Below, one piece after another: positions 37,545 to 50,815 of a stretch of 64,000 nt of DNA. A program made the translations under genes and the position numbers. A model generated the notes under the pieces. The model did not search any database. It was not told where the DNA came from and was given only the letters and a program-made list of their open reading frames with translations. Source of the DNA: Homalodisca vitripennis (lineage: Eukaryota > Arthropoda > Insecta > Hemiptera > Cicadellidae); contig NW_025777429.1 in the NCBI RefSeq assembly GCF_021130785.1, positions 1-64,000 of the forward strand, written 5' to 3'. The stretch's first letter is position 1. Each line of letters starts with the position of its first letter.

Positions 37545-38960
37545 ATAATATAATTTTAAGTACTTGTCGGTTTCCAAAGTAATTCCATGTTTTTAGCTCC
37601 AGTAGTGGTAAATAATTTAGTAACAGTTACGAGTGATGTGAAAAATAATATCTCGCCTGAAATTTGAAAAACATTAGCTCATCTCTAATTAAATTTATAT
37701 ATCTAAACATTGAATGTTCTACTGTACTTATTATACTTTAATTTTGAAAAGGGCATGTACCCAGATATTTAAAAACCGCTGTTGTAGTTTACTTTGCATA
37801 AGAGTGGACCTAATAATGTCTGCAACACTTTCAGACCAATATCTTACTCGTAAATTTGCAAAGATTTTTTGAAAAAATAACGAAGAAAAGATGTTAAATT
37901 TTTGAGAAAGCCTATTTATTTAGTAAAAGACAATTTAAATTGAAAGAAGGCTTGAGTACCGAAACCACGTTAAAAACGTTATGAATGACTTATTTGAAGC
38001 GATAAGTTCAGGGCGCTAGTCAGCACATTATTTTTAAACAAACAGGAAATGTTCGATGCTGCACGGCGAGTACCACTATAGATATGAATTTGGAGCGTAA
38101 TCTATCTTTAGCCGCGAACACGATATCCAGCTACGCCGAAATTTAGGTCGTAGCTTTAACAATGGGAGCCTCATACTATCTGGTGTTTTACTTAGACAGG
38201 TTTTGGTTGGATAATTCCTGCCTAGGATTGCAAGTGGAAAGCGGACGTTGTGTGGGCGTCATTGTGCGTAGATCGTTTAGGCTTAAGCGTTATTGTTAGG
38301 GAACTTTCGGAACCATATCTAAATTATTAGTTTAACTTTCCTCATCATAGCTGGTTAAATTTGGATTGGGGAAATCTAGTGGCGGATCCATGGTAAAGAA
38401 TAGTCCTCTGGAAGGGTGCCCTGTTCCGGTCTCGACGAAACGAGGTTGCAACTGTAGATCTTTTAAATAAGTTATACTGTTGCGGTATTAGAGGAAAAAT
38501 TCATTTCTGGTTTTCAAGATACTTAAGTAAAAGAAACAATGATTAAAAATAAATTACTCTTTCAGTGAGTTTGGTACAATAAAGTGGGGTAACCCAAGGG
38601 TAAGTATTGAGTGCAATATTGTTTATCGTATATATATACGATCTCAATAACTTAAGTTTAAATGGATAAGTAAAATCACTTGCTGATGATACAACGTTTA
38701 CATACATAACATATGATTGGAATAATATAGAAGAAGCAAATGAGTATAGATTTAATAGCCCTTCAATGGTAATTCAACAATATGTTATTAAGTCTGGCAA
38801 AAAATATTAAATTGCATCCTGTACAAAGATTCAAAAATTGTATCAATCAATTTTATACAATTTTGTGAGTTGTTTGTGTACAAATAAAGAATGTCGTGAA
38901 CGTCTAATTGTGTTTCTTTGTGCTGACAGTTTAAAATACTAGGGAATCTTGCTGGATACT
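37545..38960 (+). pseudogene. LINE reverse transcriptase remnant (Jockey/CR1-like), copy B, reaching the catalytic motif
   Basis: Same element as at 22600-23672, but extending past the copy A break. After GIRG and FWFSSYLSK the frame continues SEFGTIKSGVTQG (about 38565-38595), VLSAILFIVYIYDLNNLSLN, a stop, then SLADDTTF (about 38675-38700). These are the G(V)PQGSVL and FADD motifs of non-LTR reverse transcriptases, the latter holding the two catalytic aspartates. Farther on, ADSLKY*GILLDTR (about 38926-38965) matches the thumb-side LGI motif. Stops, frameshifts and the nested insertion show it is inactive. Confidence 0.88.
38028..38450. mobile_element. Unidentified nested insertion inside the LINE, copy B
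   Basis: Counterpart of 23085-23530 at the same place in the reverse transcriptase, with internal deletions relative to it (around 38245-38275). Confidence 0.6.
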
Positions 38961-41900
38961 AGGAAATAAACTGGAAAACACACATAAGACATTGTATAGA
39001 CATTCGAACCCACAATTGTGTGGGTTAAAAATGGTAATTGGCACTTAAATCCAATATTATATGACTATATTGCCTGTGAATGTAATCCACCGCGCAAACT
39101 TCTGCGTCAACCTATAATTTTTTTCTTCAGTCACAAAGATAAAGAATTCTTAGACTCACTTAACGTAGTCACTAGACCGCAGAAACTAGAAGGTCTAAGA
39201 TATAAAAACATAAGATATATGGAACATAACTAACCGTTACCAGAGTGTGGATAAATTTACATGGTATTTTAATAGAACACTGGCTCAAATCTGAGCATTA
39301 AACATCGATGTTATTCGGTGTACAACTCTGCTTGTTGAAATGGAATTTGCAATAATAAAGCCAATAATCTATTGATTATGTCAGATAATATTAAACTTTA
39401 TGAAAAAAATGTTTATAATTAAGAAAAATATTAACTTAAAATAGTTTAATAACTCTTCTGCCTAAGAAAATAAGCGTTACCTTACTGCATAATTGTATTA
39501 AATTTGAACATCATATTAAGAAGCAAGTGATAGTTTTGATTTATGAATTTTAATATATTCTCAAGGCCGAAAACTGTGGATTGTTGGAAATAAAGCGTTC
39601 CAAGATTGAGAAATAAATGTCTTCTTAGCAAATCATAATAGTCTGCCAAGTTTTGCATATGTTTTAACTTTTAATATGGTAGCCTTTTTAGTGTAAATAA
39701 TATTACAAGTCTTCCTTCGTAGTAAAATCCTTACATTATTTCATATCCTAAAATATGAATATTATTTTAAAAATAAAATTTATATATTTCGATTATTTTA
39801 ATGACATTTTGTAATTGTTTATATATAATTGTTCCTTAAAAAAATACATTTGTCCTATATTTGTACATTTAAATTAAGTATTTTATTCTAATGCAAAATT
39901 ATGCTATTTTGTTAATAAGAGCTTATCCTTGAAAGGAAGTTAAAAAAATAAAATAAAAGTCTTCTTAGGAGTCGTTATCGTTTCATTTTGTGTATTATAT
40001 AACGATTTTCCACAAAGATATTTGTATAAAATAATTCAATACCACTAATATAATTGATCGATATTCCTAAACATAAATAAAACTATTTAACACACCATAC
40101 AGGATATATAAATCACAAAATTACATAATAAATTAAGTAAGATATGTCATTAAACAACTGCTTTCCTTAATGATAATTCTTCAGCGATTTAGAAAAAGCT
40201 CTAATAAATTCTTGTACTGTTTAGTTAGCCAAGTGAAATAAATAATGTAAACTGAAATAATAGTAATTTCACAAACTGGAGCCAATAAGGTGACTTATAG
40301 CGTTCTGCTATAAGTATTTATCGGGGTTTATAACTTTTATTAAGTATTTTCAAACTTCCCTTCATTGTTTTAGTTTGATCATTATTTTCAGCAAAATAAG
40401 TAAAAACTTGCGTAGAGCACCTGAACATTATTCAGTTCTTGAAGTTTGTGTAAACTTTATTTCCCATTAAATATTAGTTTATAAAGTATGTAAATACATA
40501 GAATAATGAATCGTATTGATATGACTTTTAATCTTTTTTTATTTATATGTGTAAAATGATTGAGATGAAATATATCTAGTTTAATTTATTTCATTTTACA
40601 CAAATTCAACATTGTTAATAATTTTACACACTTAGCAGCACTGACCAATCACAAACAAAATCATTTATAAGTAATAAAGCAAATATAAGTGCAATAGGTA
40701 ATGTTTGTAATGTTGGTAATGTGACTATTGTAATAACTGTTATCAGATACTTTAGTATACACTTGAAATATTTTAAAATATGATATATCGTACACCTTCA
40801 CACGTTTGAGCTATTACGTGATCAAGAGCTTGTGAAAGACTTATGGTTGAAAACTTCACGTCTTGACCTCCCAACAGATCTTTTTAATCTTTTTAATATT
40901 TAAGCTTTAATATAAATAGTGCCTTAATGACTTTAGAAATTCAAAACTATATACCCATGATTCTAAAATGGAAGAGATTCAGTTTATAAGTCAAAATATG
41001 AAGACTGATGTTCTCGTCACAACAGGAAGCAGATTATAACAGCGTAAACATTGATATCTGCAATCCTACATTTGATATTCTATTTGTAGTCAAGGCAAGT
41101 GTCTAGGATAGGCGAGATTGCAAAATGTTTAAAAATAAATTTTAAAGATTACCATTTATAATAAATATCTGAAAAGATTTTTAAGGAACGTAATGGATTA
41201 AAATAAAAATTACATATGGATTAGAGTTTTGAAGACGCACTAAACAGAAGCCACTCATCCACAAAATGATTAGTCAAGTTACCAAGTTTATTTAAATTAA
41301 TTAATTAAATTATTAATTTTTAAATTAAAATATTAATTTAAAATGGTAGTAAAATTCCGGTTTAACGGGTAAGTGATGTAATCCACTGGGATGTTAACAA
41401 TATTATTACCTACATTTCTAATGTCACAGTTTCCGCGGTTAACACAACAAGATTAGATGCTGAGGGCAGAAGCCTATTGTATATAAAAATGTTTTTGAAC
41501 GAGATATACAAACTATTATAACAATAAGAGAAACATGGCTGAAAATGCTACCTTCAACGCTTCTCTTTCTAGAGAACAGCAGTTCAGATAGTTTAAGTTA
41601 TTATGTTGATTTGTTTCCTTTCCAAATTAAACTGTTAAAGATTGCACAAAAAAGGCTCGTTATGCTAAGATCACAAAATTAAGTTTAGTTAGAGAGAGAA
41701 ACTAAAAAGTCTCTTAATAATTAAAAAAACTGCAGCGAATGAACTGTTTAAAACTTAGTGTTTAGAAAAACGGGTTTTGCCAGGTTATTTAAGCTGCATA
41801 ATGTTGCGATATGTCTTAATAAATATTGTCATAAAGATTTTTCCAAATTCGTTTGGACTATCATAAAATAAATGACTTTTCATAGTTAAGAAATAGAACT

Positions 41901-44056
41901 GCAAATAAGGGATAGGATAGGGAGTGTTGCTTTAGAAGCTACTGATAAATTAAAAACAGTTCTGCATATGGTGCTGGTGAGAAAAACCCTCTTCCATCCT
42001 CCCAAATGGAATCCGTCCTCAAAGAGAGAAGCCATGGCCTTATTGGTGGCCATGTTCCAAGCATTACACAATGTATACTCACACCGTCTGAGAATGCTTT
42101 ATTATGTGAAAATTTTTTTTAAAAGGCCCATTTAACCTTCTATCTTACTACTTTATTTCCATTGCCCTAAAACCGTTTACTATGTTGTCTCAGTTCAGAA
42201 AACATATACATAAAATAGAGTTGAAAAGTTTCTTTGGACAAAAAGTGTCTGCTATGGGCAATGTTAGTATACTTCTGGTTCAAGGCATTTCTATTAATGT
42301 AATATCGTATGTATTTTTTTGTCTTATCATAGAAATTAAATACCATATAAGTCTGAACAGTCTATTTCCGTGAAAAATCAAGTACGTCCTGCAATTTCAA
42401 TCACATTCGAAAACAAGGTATCACAATCTAAGAAAATAAATGCATAGGTGTATTTTAAAGTGTCTATTTCTATTTATTGTAATATACTTCCAATTTCAGT
42501 TATATCAGTTGCCATACTACCAGTAAGGTTGTGCTCATAACTAATTAAGTAATTTAATACGTTGGTCTGAAAAGTTTTCCTTCCGGAAAATGTAATCCAC
42601 TTTCGATTTAGGATATTTTTAATATCGTAATATTTTCAGAGCATATCTAAAGTGTATTTAAAGTTCTCCTTTCTAGGATAGTGAAAGCCAAAAAAACTAA
42701 TTACGGCTATTCCAGGTTTAAGTATTTTTGTATGATTTGTCAATTTATACTTCAACTCAATACTTCAAATTAAGATCTTCACGATCTTCGTGTTTTTTAT
42801 GACGAGAGCATTAGGCATATACTTATAATATTTATCCAAATTTACGTTATGAATATCGAGAAGTTTAACAAACAAAAGTACATTTAACTTATGAGCAGCA
42901 ACCCTATTTCATCTATTAGTGGTTGATATTTATGAAAGATTTATTTCGTGTTGGCGACAAGGGAGTGTAAAATTTCATCATTGTAGGGCATTTAAAACGG
43001 GAAAATATCGCTCATCTAGAGTTTGGAGCCCTATTCCAACACCTATGGGTAGTTTATTATTACGAATGATTTTTATTTGTATTCTGGGAGTGTGGTACAC
43101 GCCTGTATCTTCGTACGACATCGGCAAGATGAAAAATAAAATACCGCTCATATAAGGGGTTGTATTATTTAAACCCCTATTATGTTTCGTCTTTAAAATT
43201 GTTTTGCTTTTAGAGACAGAAATATATGTGGCAAAATGAAGCTTTCCGTGATATTGTTAAGTTGGAGATTCAGTGAGGCCTTTGAATTTTATGTATAAAG
43301 AATGCTACAGCGAGTATTATTAAAATCTAATTATAGCCGAAAGATTTCACTAGAGAATAGGTTTATGTGAAGCTGGAAAAGCAGACGGGAGACGGCTGAA
43401 TCAAGGGAAGACATTTAAAAGTAATTGATGACGAGTTATGTTAGATATATACTCGTACAGCTACATCTAGTTCCTGACCTGCTGCTCCCACATAGCAGTA
43501 CGACGCTCAGTAGTACTGACATTGTCAATTGTTTACATTTATTACAGAAGTTCCCTGGAACATTTCGCAGTTTTTAATTTACTTGAATATTGCTATCCTC
43601 GTTTTGAGTTCTGCTGAGTGTAGATTTTGTACGTAATAATGTTGGAATGTTAAGATGGTGATGTATTTGAACTTATAATAATTCAAAGTCTGTTTTTATA
43701 ACGTCTAACTTTATGAGTTTATTATTTTGTTCAGAGAAGAAGCTCAAAATTTCACTTAGTCCTAAAAAGACCTCTGCAATGCTTCAAGAGGAATATGCAG
43801 GATATTTTGGATGGGCAAGGGTAATCACGAGGAAATAATTCGTCCATTAATTTCAGACGTGTTTGTTAGAGAAAAAAAGGGAATACAATTCTGTAGTATC
43901 TTTTCTTGTCACAAAGAGGCAAGGCTTATGTTTAGGCTAACACTTAGGAGCCCTTCGAACTCCAACAGTAATCTCTCGCAGTAGCCTAGACCTATCTATC
44001 TACCGTTGTACCACAAAATCTAGAAATTCACGGTTAGTGATGTGTCGCTTCTGGAC
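38961..44056. other. Copy-B-only AT-rich DNA, no supported gene
   Basis: About 5 kb lacking in copy A. Open frames up to 78 codons (39018-39233 and 42919-43155 on the plus strand, 41886-42071 on the minus) have no recognisable motif. A low-complexity aatta region lies at about 41293-41345. Confidence 0.4.
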
Positions 44057-44065
44057 ATCTACAAG

Positions 44066-44581
44066 GTTTTAATGGAAATGAAATTTTTCATACTTCCACA
44101 TTTAATTTATTTAAAAAGCGCTTTCGCCGGTTCTGGCATCATCAGTTATAAATATTGTTTACAGAAAAAAACATATATGTACAACAGAAAAAACCTATGA
44201 TAATATAGAATACAATTTAAAACTAATTATAAAGACTAAGATAATTGTATTTCCCAACCTTCTGTACATTTTAGTGATATTTTTATACCATTAGTAAAAG
44301 AAGAGATCCATTCCAATATTATGCATTGCAAACCATATTTTTCTAGATAATTCTTTTTTAATTAATTAGTTTTTGGTCTTTAAAATTAGTTTTCAATTTT
44401 ATTCTATGTTATCATATGTTAACATATTATATTTCACATATATGTTTTTTATGTAAAAAATATCTTACTGATAATGCCTTAACCGGCGAAAGCGTTTTTT
44501 AAATACATTAAATGTGGAAGTATGAAAAAAGTCTTTTCCATTAAAACCTACTCACTTCCATCAAGAATATAAAGCAGAAAA
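44066..44581. mobile_element. Short fold-back derived from Penelope-type ends
   Basis: 516 bp with inverted ends of about 80 bp (44066-44146 against about 44465-44552) sharing cttccacattta and cgctttcgccgg facing ccggcgaaagcg. It is flanked by a 9-bp direct repeat, atctacaag, at 44057-44065 and 44582-44590. Base layout of the inverted ends parallels the Penelope-like element at 1561-2807. The interior is AT-rich and non-coding. Confidence 0.7.
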
Positions 44582-44839
44582 ATCTACAAGTTTTCCCAGA
44601 TTTTAGAGAAACATCGGTTTTTTTGCTGCACCTAGTGTAGGATCAGATGAATAAAGATGAATATATCTGTACTTGATATGATTATATAGTATCAGGCAAT
44701 TATTACGACTTAATATTACGATACTGATTTGCTTATAGTGATTATTCAATATATAAATGTTTAGATTTAATGGGTAATATTATTTATTTAAATTTATGAT
44801 TCCTGGAATATTATACAACTTTTTATATATTTATATATA

Positions 44840-45911
44840 CAGGGTGCGGTAAAATAACCTCCATATTTTTAAATGATAATAAAAACCACAGTTATTTAAA
44901 AAAAAAAAACAAATTTATTCATTTTAACTTATTCTATGACATGGGAAGTTTTTTCTATTTTCTTTTAAAAAGAATATCAGATAAGTGATGGCCGTGGTTA
45001 TCAATAAATTGTTGCAAGCGAATTCTGAAACTGTCGTGGACTCTCTTGAGCATGGCTTGAGGTATGCGCAGAACTTCCTCCCGTATAGCTTGCTTGCTTC
45101 AGATCTTGCAGGTTTCTGAGGCGATGTTTGAACACATCGGCCTTTAAGTAACCCCACAAAAAAAGTCACATGGGGTTAAATTGGGTGATCGCGCTGGCCA
45201 CACAATGCCCCTCCCCGAGAAATCAATTTGCCTGAAAATGTTCATTGCCATTCGGGCAGAATGTGCTGTGGCACCGTCCTACTGGAACCACACAATCTCG
45301 AAAGCCCTCTGTTGTAGGGCAGGTTCAAAAATTCTGCTAGCATGTTGGCATACATGTTTGAGTTCACAGTAACAACATTGCCATCCCCTTCAAAAAAATG
45401 AGGGCCAATGATTCCACATCGTGATAACGCGCACCAAACGGTCACACTTTCACTATAAAGAGGCCTCTCATGGATTTCCTTCGGATTGTTTTCACTCCAA
45501 TAGCGAAAATTCTGATTATTCACACTTCCAGACAGATGGAAATGCGCTTTGTCACTGAAAAAAAAAACAACAGCGTCTGGTGGGAGACTTAAAAAGGTTA
45601 TTTGACACGCTTCCATACGACTCTGCCAATCACGTTGAGACAGCTCTTGGACAACAACCATCTTGTAACGATGGAAGTGAAGATCCACGTGTAGGATTCG
45701 ACGAAAACTACGGTCGAACATTCGAAGGGCGGCTGCATATTTGCGAGCTGATCGTTGAGGAGACTGCAAAACTGATTGCCTAACCGCATTAATGTTTTCT
45801 GGTGTACGAGCACTACGAGGTCTTCCACCTCGTTTTTTCACAACAGAACCAGTGCCTCCCTCTACTCACAATAAAGCAATGAAAATAGGGAGGTTATTTT
45901 CCCACACCCTG
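44840..45911 (-). mobile_element. Tc1/mariner-superfamily transposon, complete ends, dead transposase
   Basis: 1072 bp bounded by TA on each side (44838-44839 and 45912-45913). The terminal inverted repeats are about 29 bp with three mismatches, cagggtgcggtaaaataac on the left and cagggtgtgggaaaataac on the right in reverse complement. The coding strand is minus. Size, TA target and transposase identify the superfamily. Confidence 0.95.
44930..45841 (-). pseudogene. Tc1/mariner-type transposase, N-terminally truncated and frameshifted
   Basis: DDE/D transposase for cut-and-paste at TA. The readable frame (45841 to about 45290) starts near GRPRSARTPENINAVRQSV, the second helix-turn-helix. The first helix-turn-helix and normal start are missing because only about 70 bp separate this frame from the terminal repeat. 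FSDKAHFHLSG (about 45555) carries the first catalytic Asp, followed by RYWSENNPKE, SVTVWCALS and GIIGPHFFEG. The frame shifts, then WFQ-stop-DGATAHSA (about 45270-45305) holds the second Asp. WPARSPNLTPCDFF (about 45170-45205) has Asn where the family has the third Asp of SPDLTPCDFF. A premature stop, frameshifts and the lost third acidic residue make it inactive. Confidence 0.92.
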
Positions 45912-47139
45912 TAGTTTAAGCCAGGTGAAAAAATTTTTATAGTGATTCAGTTAAATTGTGGTACAATATAAAAAACGAAAAATTACAATAAATTGAAATT
46001 AAACCAATAAAATAAATAATACATTTTGTGAACATATTATGATTTATATTTTTATTGCTTCTAAAGTCTTCCAGGCAAAGAATGATAGATTTCGAATAAA
46101 ATATGTTTAGCAAGACCTAGAGAAACTGTACCTATGTCCTTCCTTTTGTTTCCGGAACAATTTGTAAGTGACTCATGAATTATGCTAAAAGCACCTGCTT
46201 AGTTCTTTTTGTTCATGGAATTTACGTAAAAGAGATCATAAAATTAAAATGTCACACTATAAATCCATTTACATTCACAATAATGAAATTGCAAACTAAA
46301 ATCAACAAAATTATAATGTTATTAATTAGATTCGTTTTCCTGTGTAGCGTTTCTTTACAACGAAAAGTATCTAGATAGTTGTCGAATAACCAATTATTTA
46401 CATATATTTTTGAACACTTCTAATCGCACTACTTGGTTCTAAACTTATTGAAATTACGGATTTACATTTTTAGTATTTAAGATACAATTATTTTATCGAG
46501 CAATAACTCTTTTTGTTATTGAGTCCCAAATAATTTGCATTACTTGCCATTAATATTATTTTACTGTTTTTATTAAACGATAAATTAGGATTTTTTTTCT
46601 ATTTTATATTAACGTTAGACTGGTAATAACTGTTACATATAAAATACTTGCAATAAGATTTTAGGTATTTTATTAACTACTATATAAAAGTTTTAATTAA
46701 AACGTATCCATTTGTCACAATAGTGCAACATACTGTTTGAAAGTCATACTTCAAGGGAAAGAAAAATTAACCACGTTGGAAACCTTTTTTCTTCGCATGT
46801 ACATTTTTCCATAAATAATTAATTCTTTATAAGTATTGAAATTGTTACACAAATAGTACTAATCTTCTTAAACACCCCAGAGGAGGCTATGTGACGATGT
46901 TTGAGTGATACTGGAAGATATGGCGGTATGCCAAGTTTCCTCTCCTCGAAATGAGACAGCTTTCTTGTCAATACCACACTTAAGTTTCGGCAGGTTTTCA
47001 CAGATATCCCAAAACAAAATTGATTAAAATGTTTATAACCCAATAATATCACCTATATTAGTCATAAATGTTATTAATTTTAGGGTATAGGACAATACAT
47101 AATAGTAGCTTGTAAGTCGTGAACTATATATATATATTA

Positions 47140-47217
47140 TATCCCGCCGGAGCAAGTACTTTTTGTGATTCAATGTTTATTGAAATCAAATGAGGCTATT
47201 GCTATTTGTACAATTTA

Positions 47218-47261
<44 letters not shown>

Positions 47262-47262
47262 T
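47140..47262 (+). repeat. Truncated tRNA-derived repeat plus (TA)n, copy B
   Basis: Counterpart of 24748-24862. It starts in the T-arm sequence of the tRNA-like unit and ends in a TA microsatellite. Confidence 0.75.
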
Positions 47263-48728
47263 TTTATTTGGCGAGAGGGATAGAGGACACGAAAGAGTAG
47301 TTGTTTCTTGAATATTGCTTAAGTAATCGTATCCTACATAAATGTATAGTATTGTTGCTGAAAATAAATCTCATTATACCTTGATATATTGTTCCCTGAT
47401 CACAGCGATTGCAACTGGATCAACGTTATGACATTTACATTTCTCTCGTGGGTAGCTATGGTGGCAAGGAGAAAATCGCTTTATACATAAAACAAACTAA
47501 GTGCAGTTATATGCCATTGTTACATATTTCCATCTACATTCTGACACAGGTAGCTATATAATTGAAGCCTCAGTGAAGCCTTTTACGCAAAACGAATTGT
47601 AACATTCTCATACATTGTTATTGATTAACTTTAGTTTATAAACTCTTTTTACCTTAATTAACCATAGATTAGGATATATGTATTTAGTAATATCTTAGAT
47701 TTTTAAAGTTGTTTTCCTTTTTCTAAGTCAAGTTTAGAAAGTACCGTTTTATCTAAACATAACAAAATTCACGTATTCAAAATGTATGTATGTAGGAACA
47801 TGAAATGCATAGCTTTCAACATATTGTGGAATTAGTAGTAATATTTATACTTATAGAATAAATCCTTGTGTAGTTCGTTGCATAAAATGTTAAACCTTAT
47901 TATTAGTTTTAATTTTTTAATTAGCTTATCCAGTAATAAGAAGAGCACAAATTTATAAATACTAAGATAAGTCAAAGTATTAGGTGACTAATTTAATGTT
48001 CTAACACAATAACACAAAAATTTTGTTTTAGTTTTTTGACAGTATTTTATGTTAAAAAAACTATTAATAATCTACAGATATTACTTTGGCTGACTATTAG
48101 AAAATGTTTTTGGTAAATTATTAGGTACGAAAATATTTAATAAAATATTCAACAAAAATGAATGGAAGAATTTATTAAAAAGTTATTGCACACGCTTAGA
48201 CTGCTGTAAAAAACTGATGAAACTAGTTTACGTGTAAAAAAAGATCGATGTTTTATCAATGTATCTGTTAATATAACTATTATAACATTTTAAAAATAAA
48301 TGGATTGAATCTAGTATGTACTAGGTGGCGTAGGAATATATGATATTACCCTTAAGTTTATATAACGATATCTCTGGGATCAAAACTTTATATGCTTCTT
48401 TAAAGCTAATGAGTTAATTCAGGAGAAAGCACTGTAATAACAAAAGAAGTGTACAAACAATTACAAAAGCTGAAAACAAAATGCCTGAGTTGAAACTTTA
48501 TTTAGTTGAATTATAATATAAAAATTATTGATTCATAGGCAATTAAGAGTATTCGATTTAGTTAAATGAAATTTAGGTTGATATAGGATTTTTATTTTGC
48601 ACTAATTTATGAGAAGCAGAGCGAATTCATTTTTAATAAGATGATTTACTTTTAATTCTAACCCTCCTTTGTCTGAGCTCAAGACTTTCACTCCGTCTAA
48701 CATAGAGTATGTGACTCCTTCTTTGTTT

Positions 48729-49391
48729 CTCATATAAAAAATGGATATTCCCAGTCTGCCATAAATAAGTTCAAAATAATTATATAAAAACTCTTATAGA
48801 AAAATTTCACGCTTATCCAGTCCCTTTTTTTGGGTTCTTAGGAGAAAGTTAGAAGATTAGGTCACAAATATAGTACCTTTTAAAACTACTTTTGAGGCAA
48901 AAACCCTCCTACCCAAAGTCTTTTAAAATCCAAAGCGATAAATTATACACATGATTCAAAAAAGTTATATAGGTAAATACAGAGGCGAGGCAATATTTAG
49001 TGTTCCATTTTCACTGGTTTGGGCATGGCATGTTTTTTTAGCTCTTGCTTGGCTACTGTGTTGTTGGGCTGAATTTTCCTATATAACACAGGAATAGCGT
49101 AAAAAGAGATTGCTTCGTCTTCTTGAAATTAAAAGTTTCGTATATATCTCTCCTAATAAAACACTTGCACAGACCCTCGAAAATGAGCAGATTATTGGTA
49201 ATAAGAATACGGCTATTAGTGCTTTAAAAGAAATAAGAATAAAAGCATTAGTGTATGTGATGGAGTATTTGTTTCAATTATTTATTTTATGTTTAACTCC
49301 AAAACCATGTTAATTTCGTTAAAATGCTATATACCAAGTGCTATCTCATAATTAAAGTTGTACGAGGATTGACTTACAAATAATATATCGT
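48729..49391. other. 663-bp block present only in copy B
   Basis: Copy A reads ttctttgttt directly into acgtttgataat (about 26345). Copy B has this block between them. A 67-codon frame (49110-49313) inside shows no known motif. No terminal repeats were recognised, so it could be an insertion in B or a deletion in A. Confidence 0.7.
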
Positions 49392-50391
49392 ACGTTTGAT
49401 AATATAATCGTACACTTTTTCTACGCAAAAATGCAGTTGTAATTTGGACTAATTTTATTATTAGTTTTCTGAATCTGGATTTTAGTAATAATAACATTCA
49501 TTCGCCAAAGGATAAACAAATTAATGAAAATTTACAAGAAAATATTAAAGGTATTTGTCCAAAGATCAATTATGGAATTATTTAACTGTAATATGCAAAG
49601 GCCCCGTTCTCAATAAGGTAAAAAGTCCAAAATGCAATAGAATATTCTGTTTTGAAATAAGAAAAGTTCAGGTCCAGTTTAATGCAGCTCATGGATATTA
49701 GGAAATGACATAAGAATACTGTTTCCCCCTTAATACTACTAGCATTCTTTTATTGTATTAGAAATCCTTGTGACTCATGAGCTAAAGGATCCTAGGTAGG
49801 TATAACAAGAAAAAGATTTAGATATAAAGATAATTTCCTTTAGAATTTCGTTATCTTTCAATATAATGTAATAAAATATACATAGCTCAGAACCTGTTTA
49901 GTGAACAAAGACTTTCTCGTTGTTAATTTTAACCCGTAAACTATTTTTTAGGATGTACTATATAGCTATAATAAGTTTTACAAGATATACATGAAAAACA
50001 ATTAAAAATAATTATTCTAGTTATTCAGATAACAAAATTCGAAATAAAAATGTTTTCTTGAACTAAATTTTCGGATTGGGTATTCACCTTTTATAATGTA
50101 CATATCTAGAATGCAGCTGTTATGAAAAATAAGAATACAGCTATATCGCCTATTTAATTTACTTTAAAATAATGTATTAAAATAGGATTATATTTATACA
50201 GTAAATTATTTTTCTATTTTAGAGAAACTTAAGATTTATTAAAAATATACCAAGGAACACGGTATTCTCACTACTATGGGTTGAGCTAATTAATTAAAGA
50301 ATGTTTGTTTTAAAGATTGCATTGATTGGCGAATGGCAGCAAACCATTGAAAAATGTTAACAAAATTTACGTAAACTAATAATTATATATT

Positions 50392-50395
50392 TAGT
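50392..50395. repeat. Target-site duplication of the Gypsy element, left
   Basis: tagt next to the LTR start. The same four bases follow the other LTR at 60054-60057. Confidence 0.85.
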
Positions 50396-50795
50396 TGCGA
50401 CGATTTTCGAAAACTGAATTTGGAAAGACTGGGTCCTAAATAATAAACGAGGTCGTGAAACGTTGATTGGAAGGTAGGCATACGATATTAACACCAAAAC
50501 AAAACACCGTGCCGGTTCGTAGAGGGAGCGGGCAGCCAGCTTTGATTTTGTAACTCCGACCACAGAAAACTCCAAGATGTCCTTGCCCTATCGAAGTCAG
50601 AAGAGAAGAGGACAAGAAACCTAATTCCCGATATCTAGAAAACCTGAAAATACTAGAACCAATCAAAAAGCCAGAAAGCCACAGAAACATCTAGAAAGAG
50701 AACAACCATCTGGTAAAACAGATGGCTCGACCAGCTGTAAGGAAACAGCTCCCGGTCCGTCCAAAGACCAACAAAATAAAGTGGCAAACGCCACA
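50396..50795 (-). repeat. 3' LTR of the Gypsy element
   Basis: On the minus strand it runs TGTGGCG...CGTCGCA, with the canonical TG and CA ends. Compared with the other LTR it shows four indels (one of 5 bp and three of 1 bp) and no substitution that I can see. Confidence 0.95.
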
Positions 50796-50815
50796 TCCTC
50801 CCCCTCTACCCCGGG
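50796..50815 (-). promoter_or_regulatory. Polypurine tract
   Basis: On the minus strand ggggtagagggggagga directly precedes the 3' LTR, the usual primer for plus-strand DNA synthesis. Confidence 0.85.

Larger units (their letters stand above)
46063..50391. other. Copy B body left of the Gypsy element, no supported gene
   Basis: Aligns to copy A 23673-27428. It contains a 77-codon frame on the minus strand (46819-47052) paralogous to 24425-24658, which I treat as repeat DNA rather than a gene. Confidence 0.5.
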
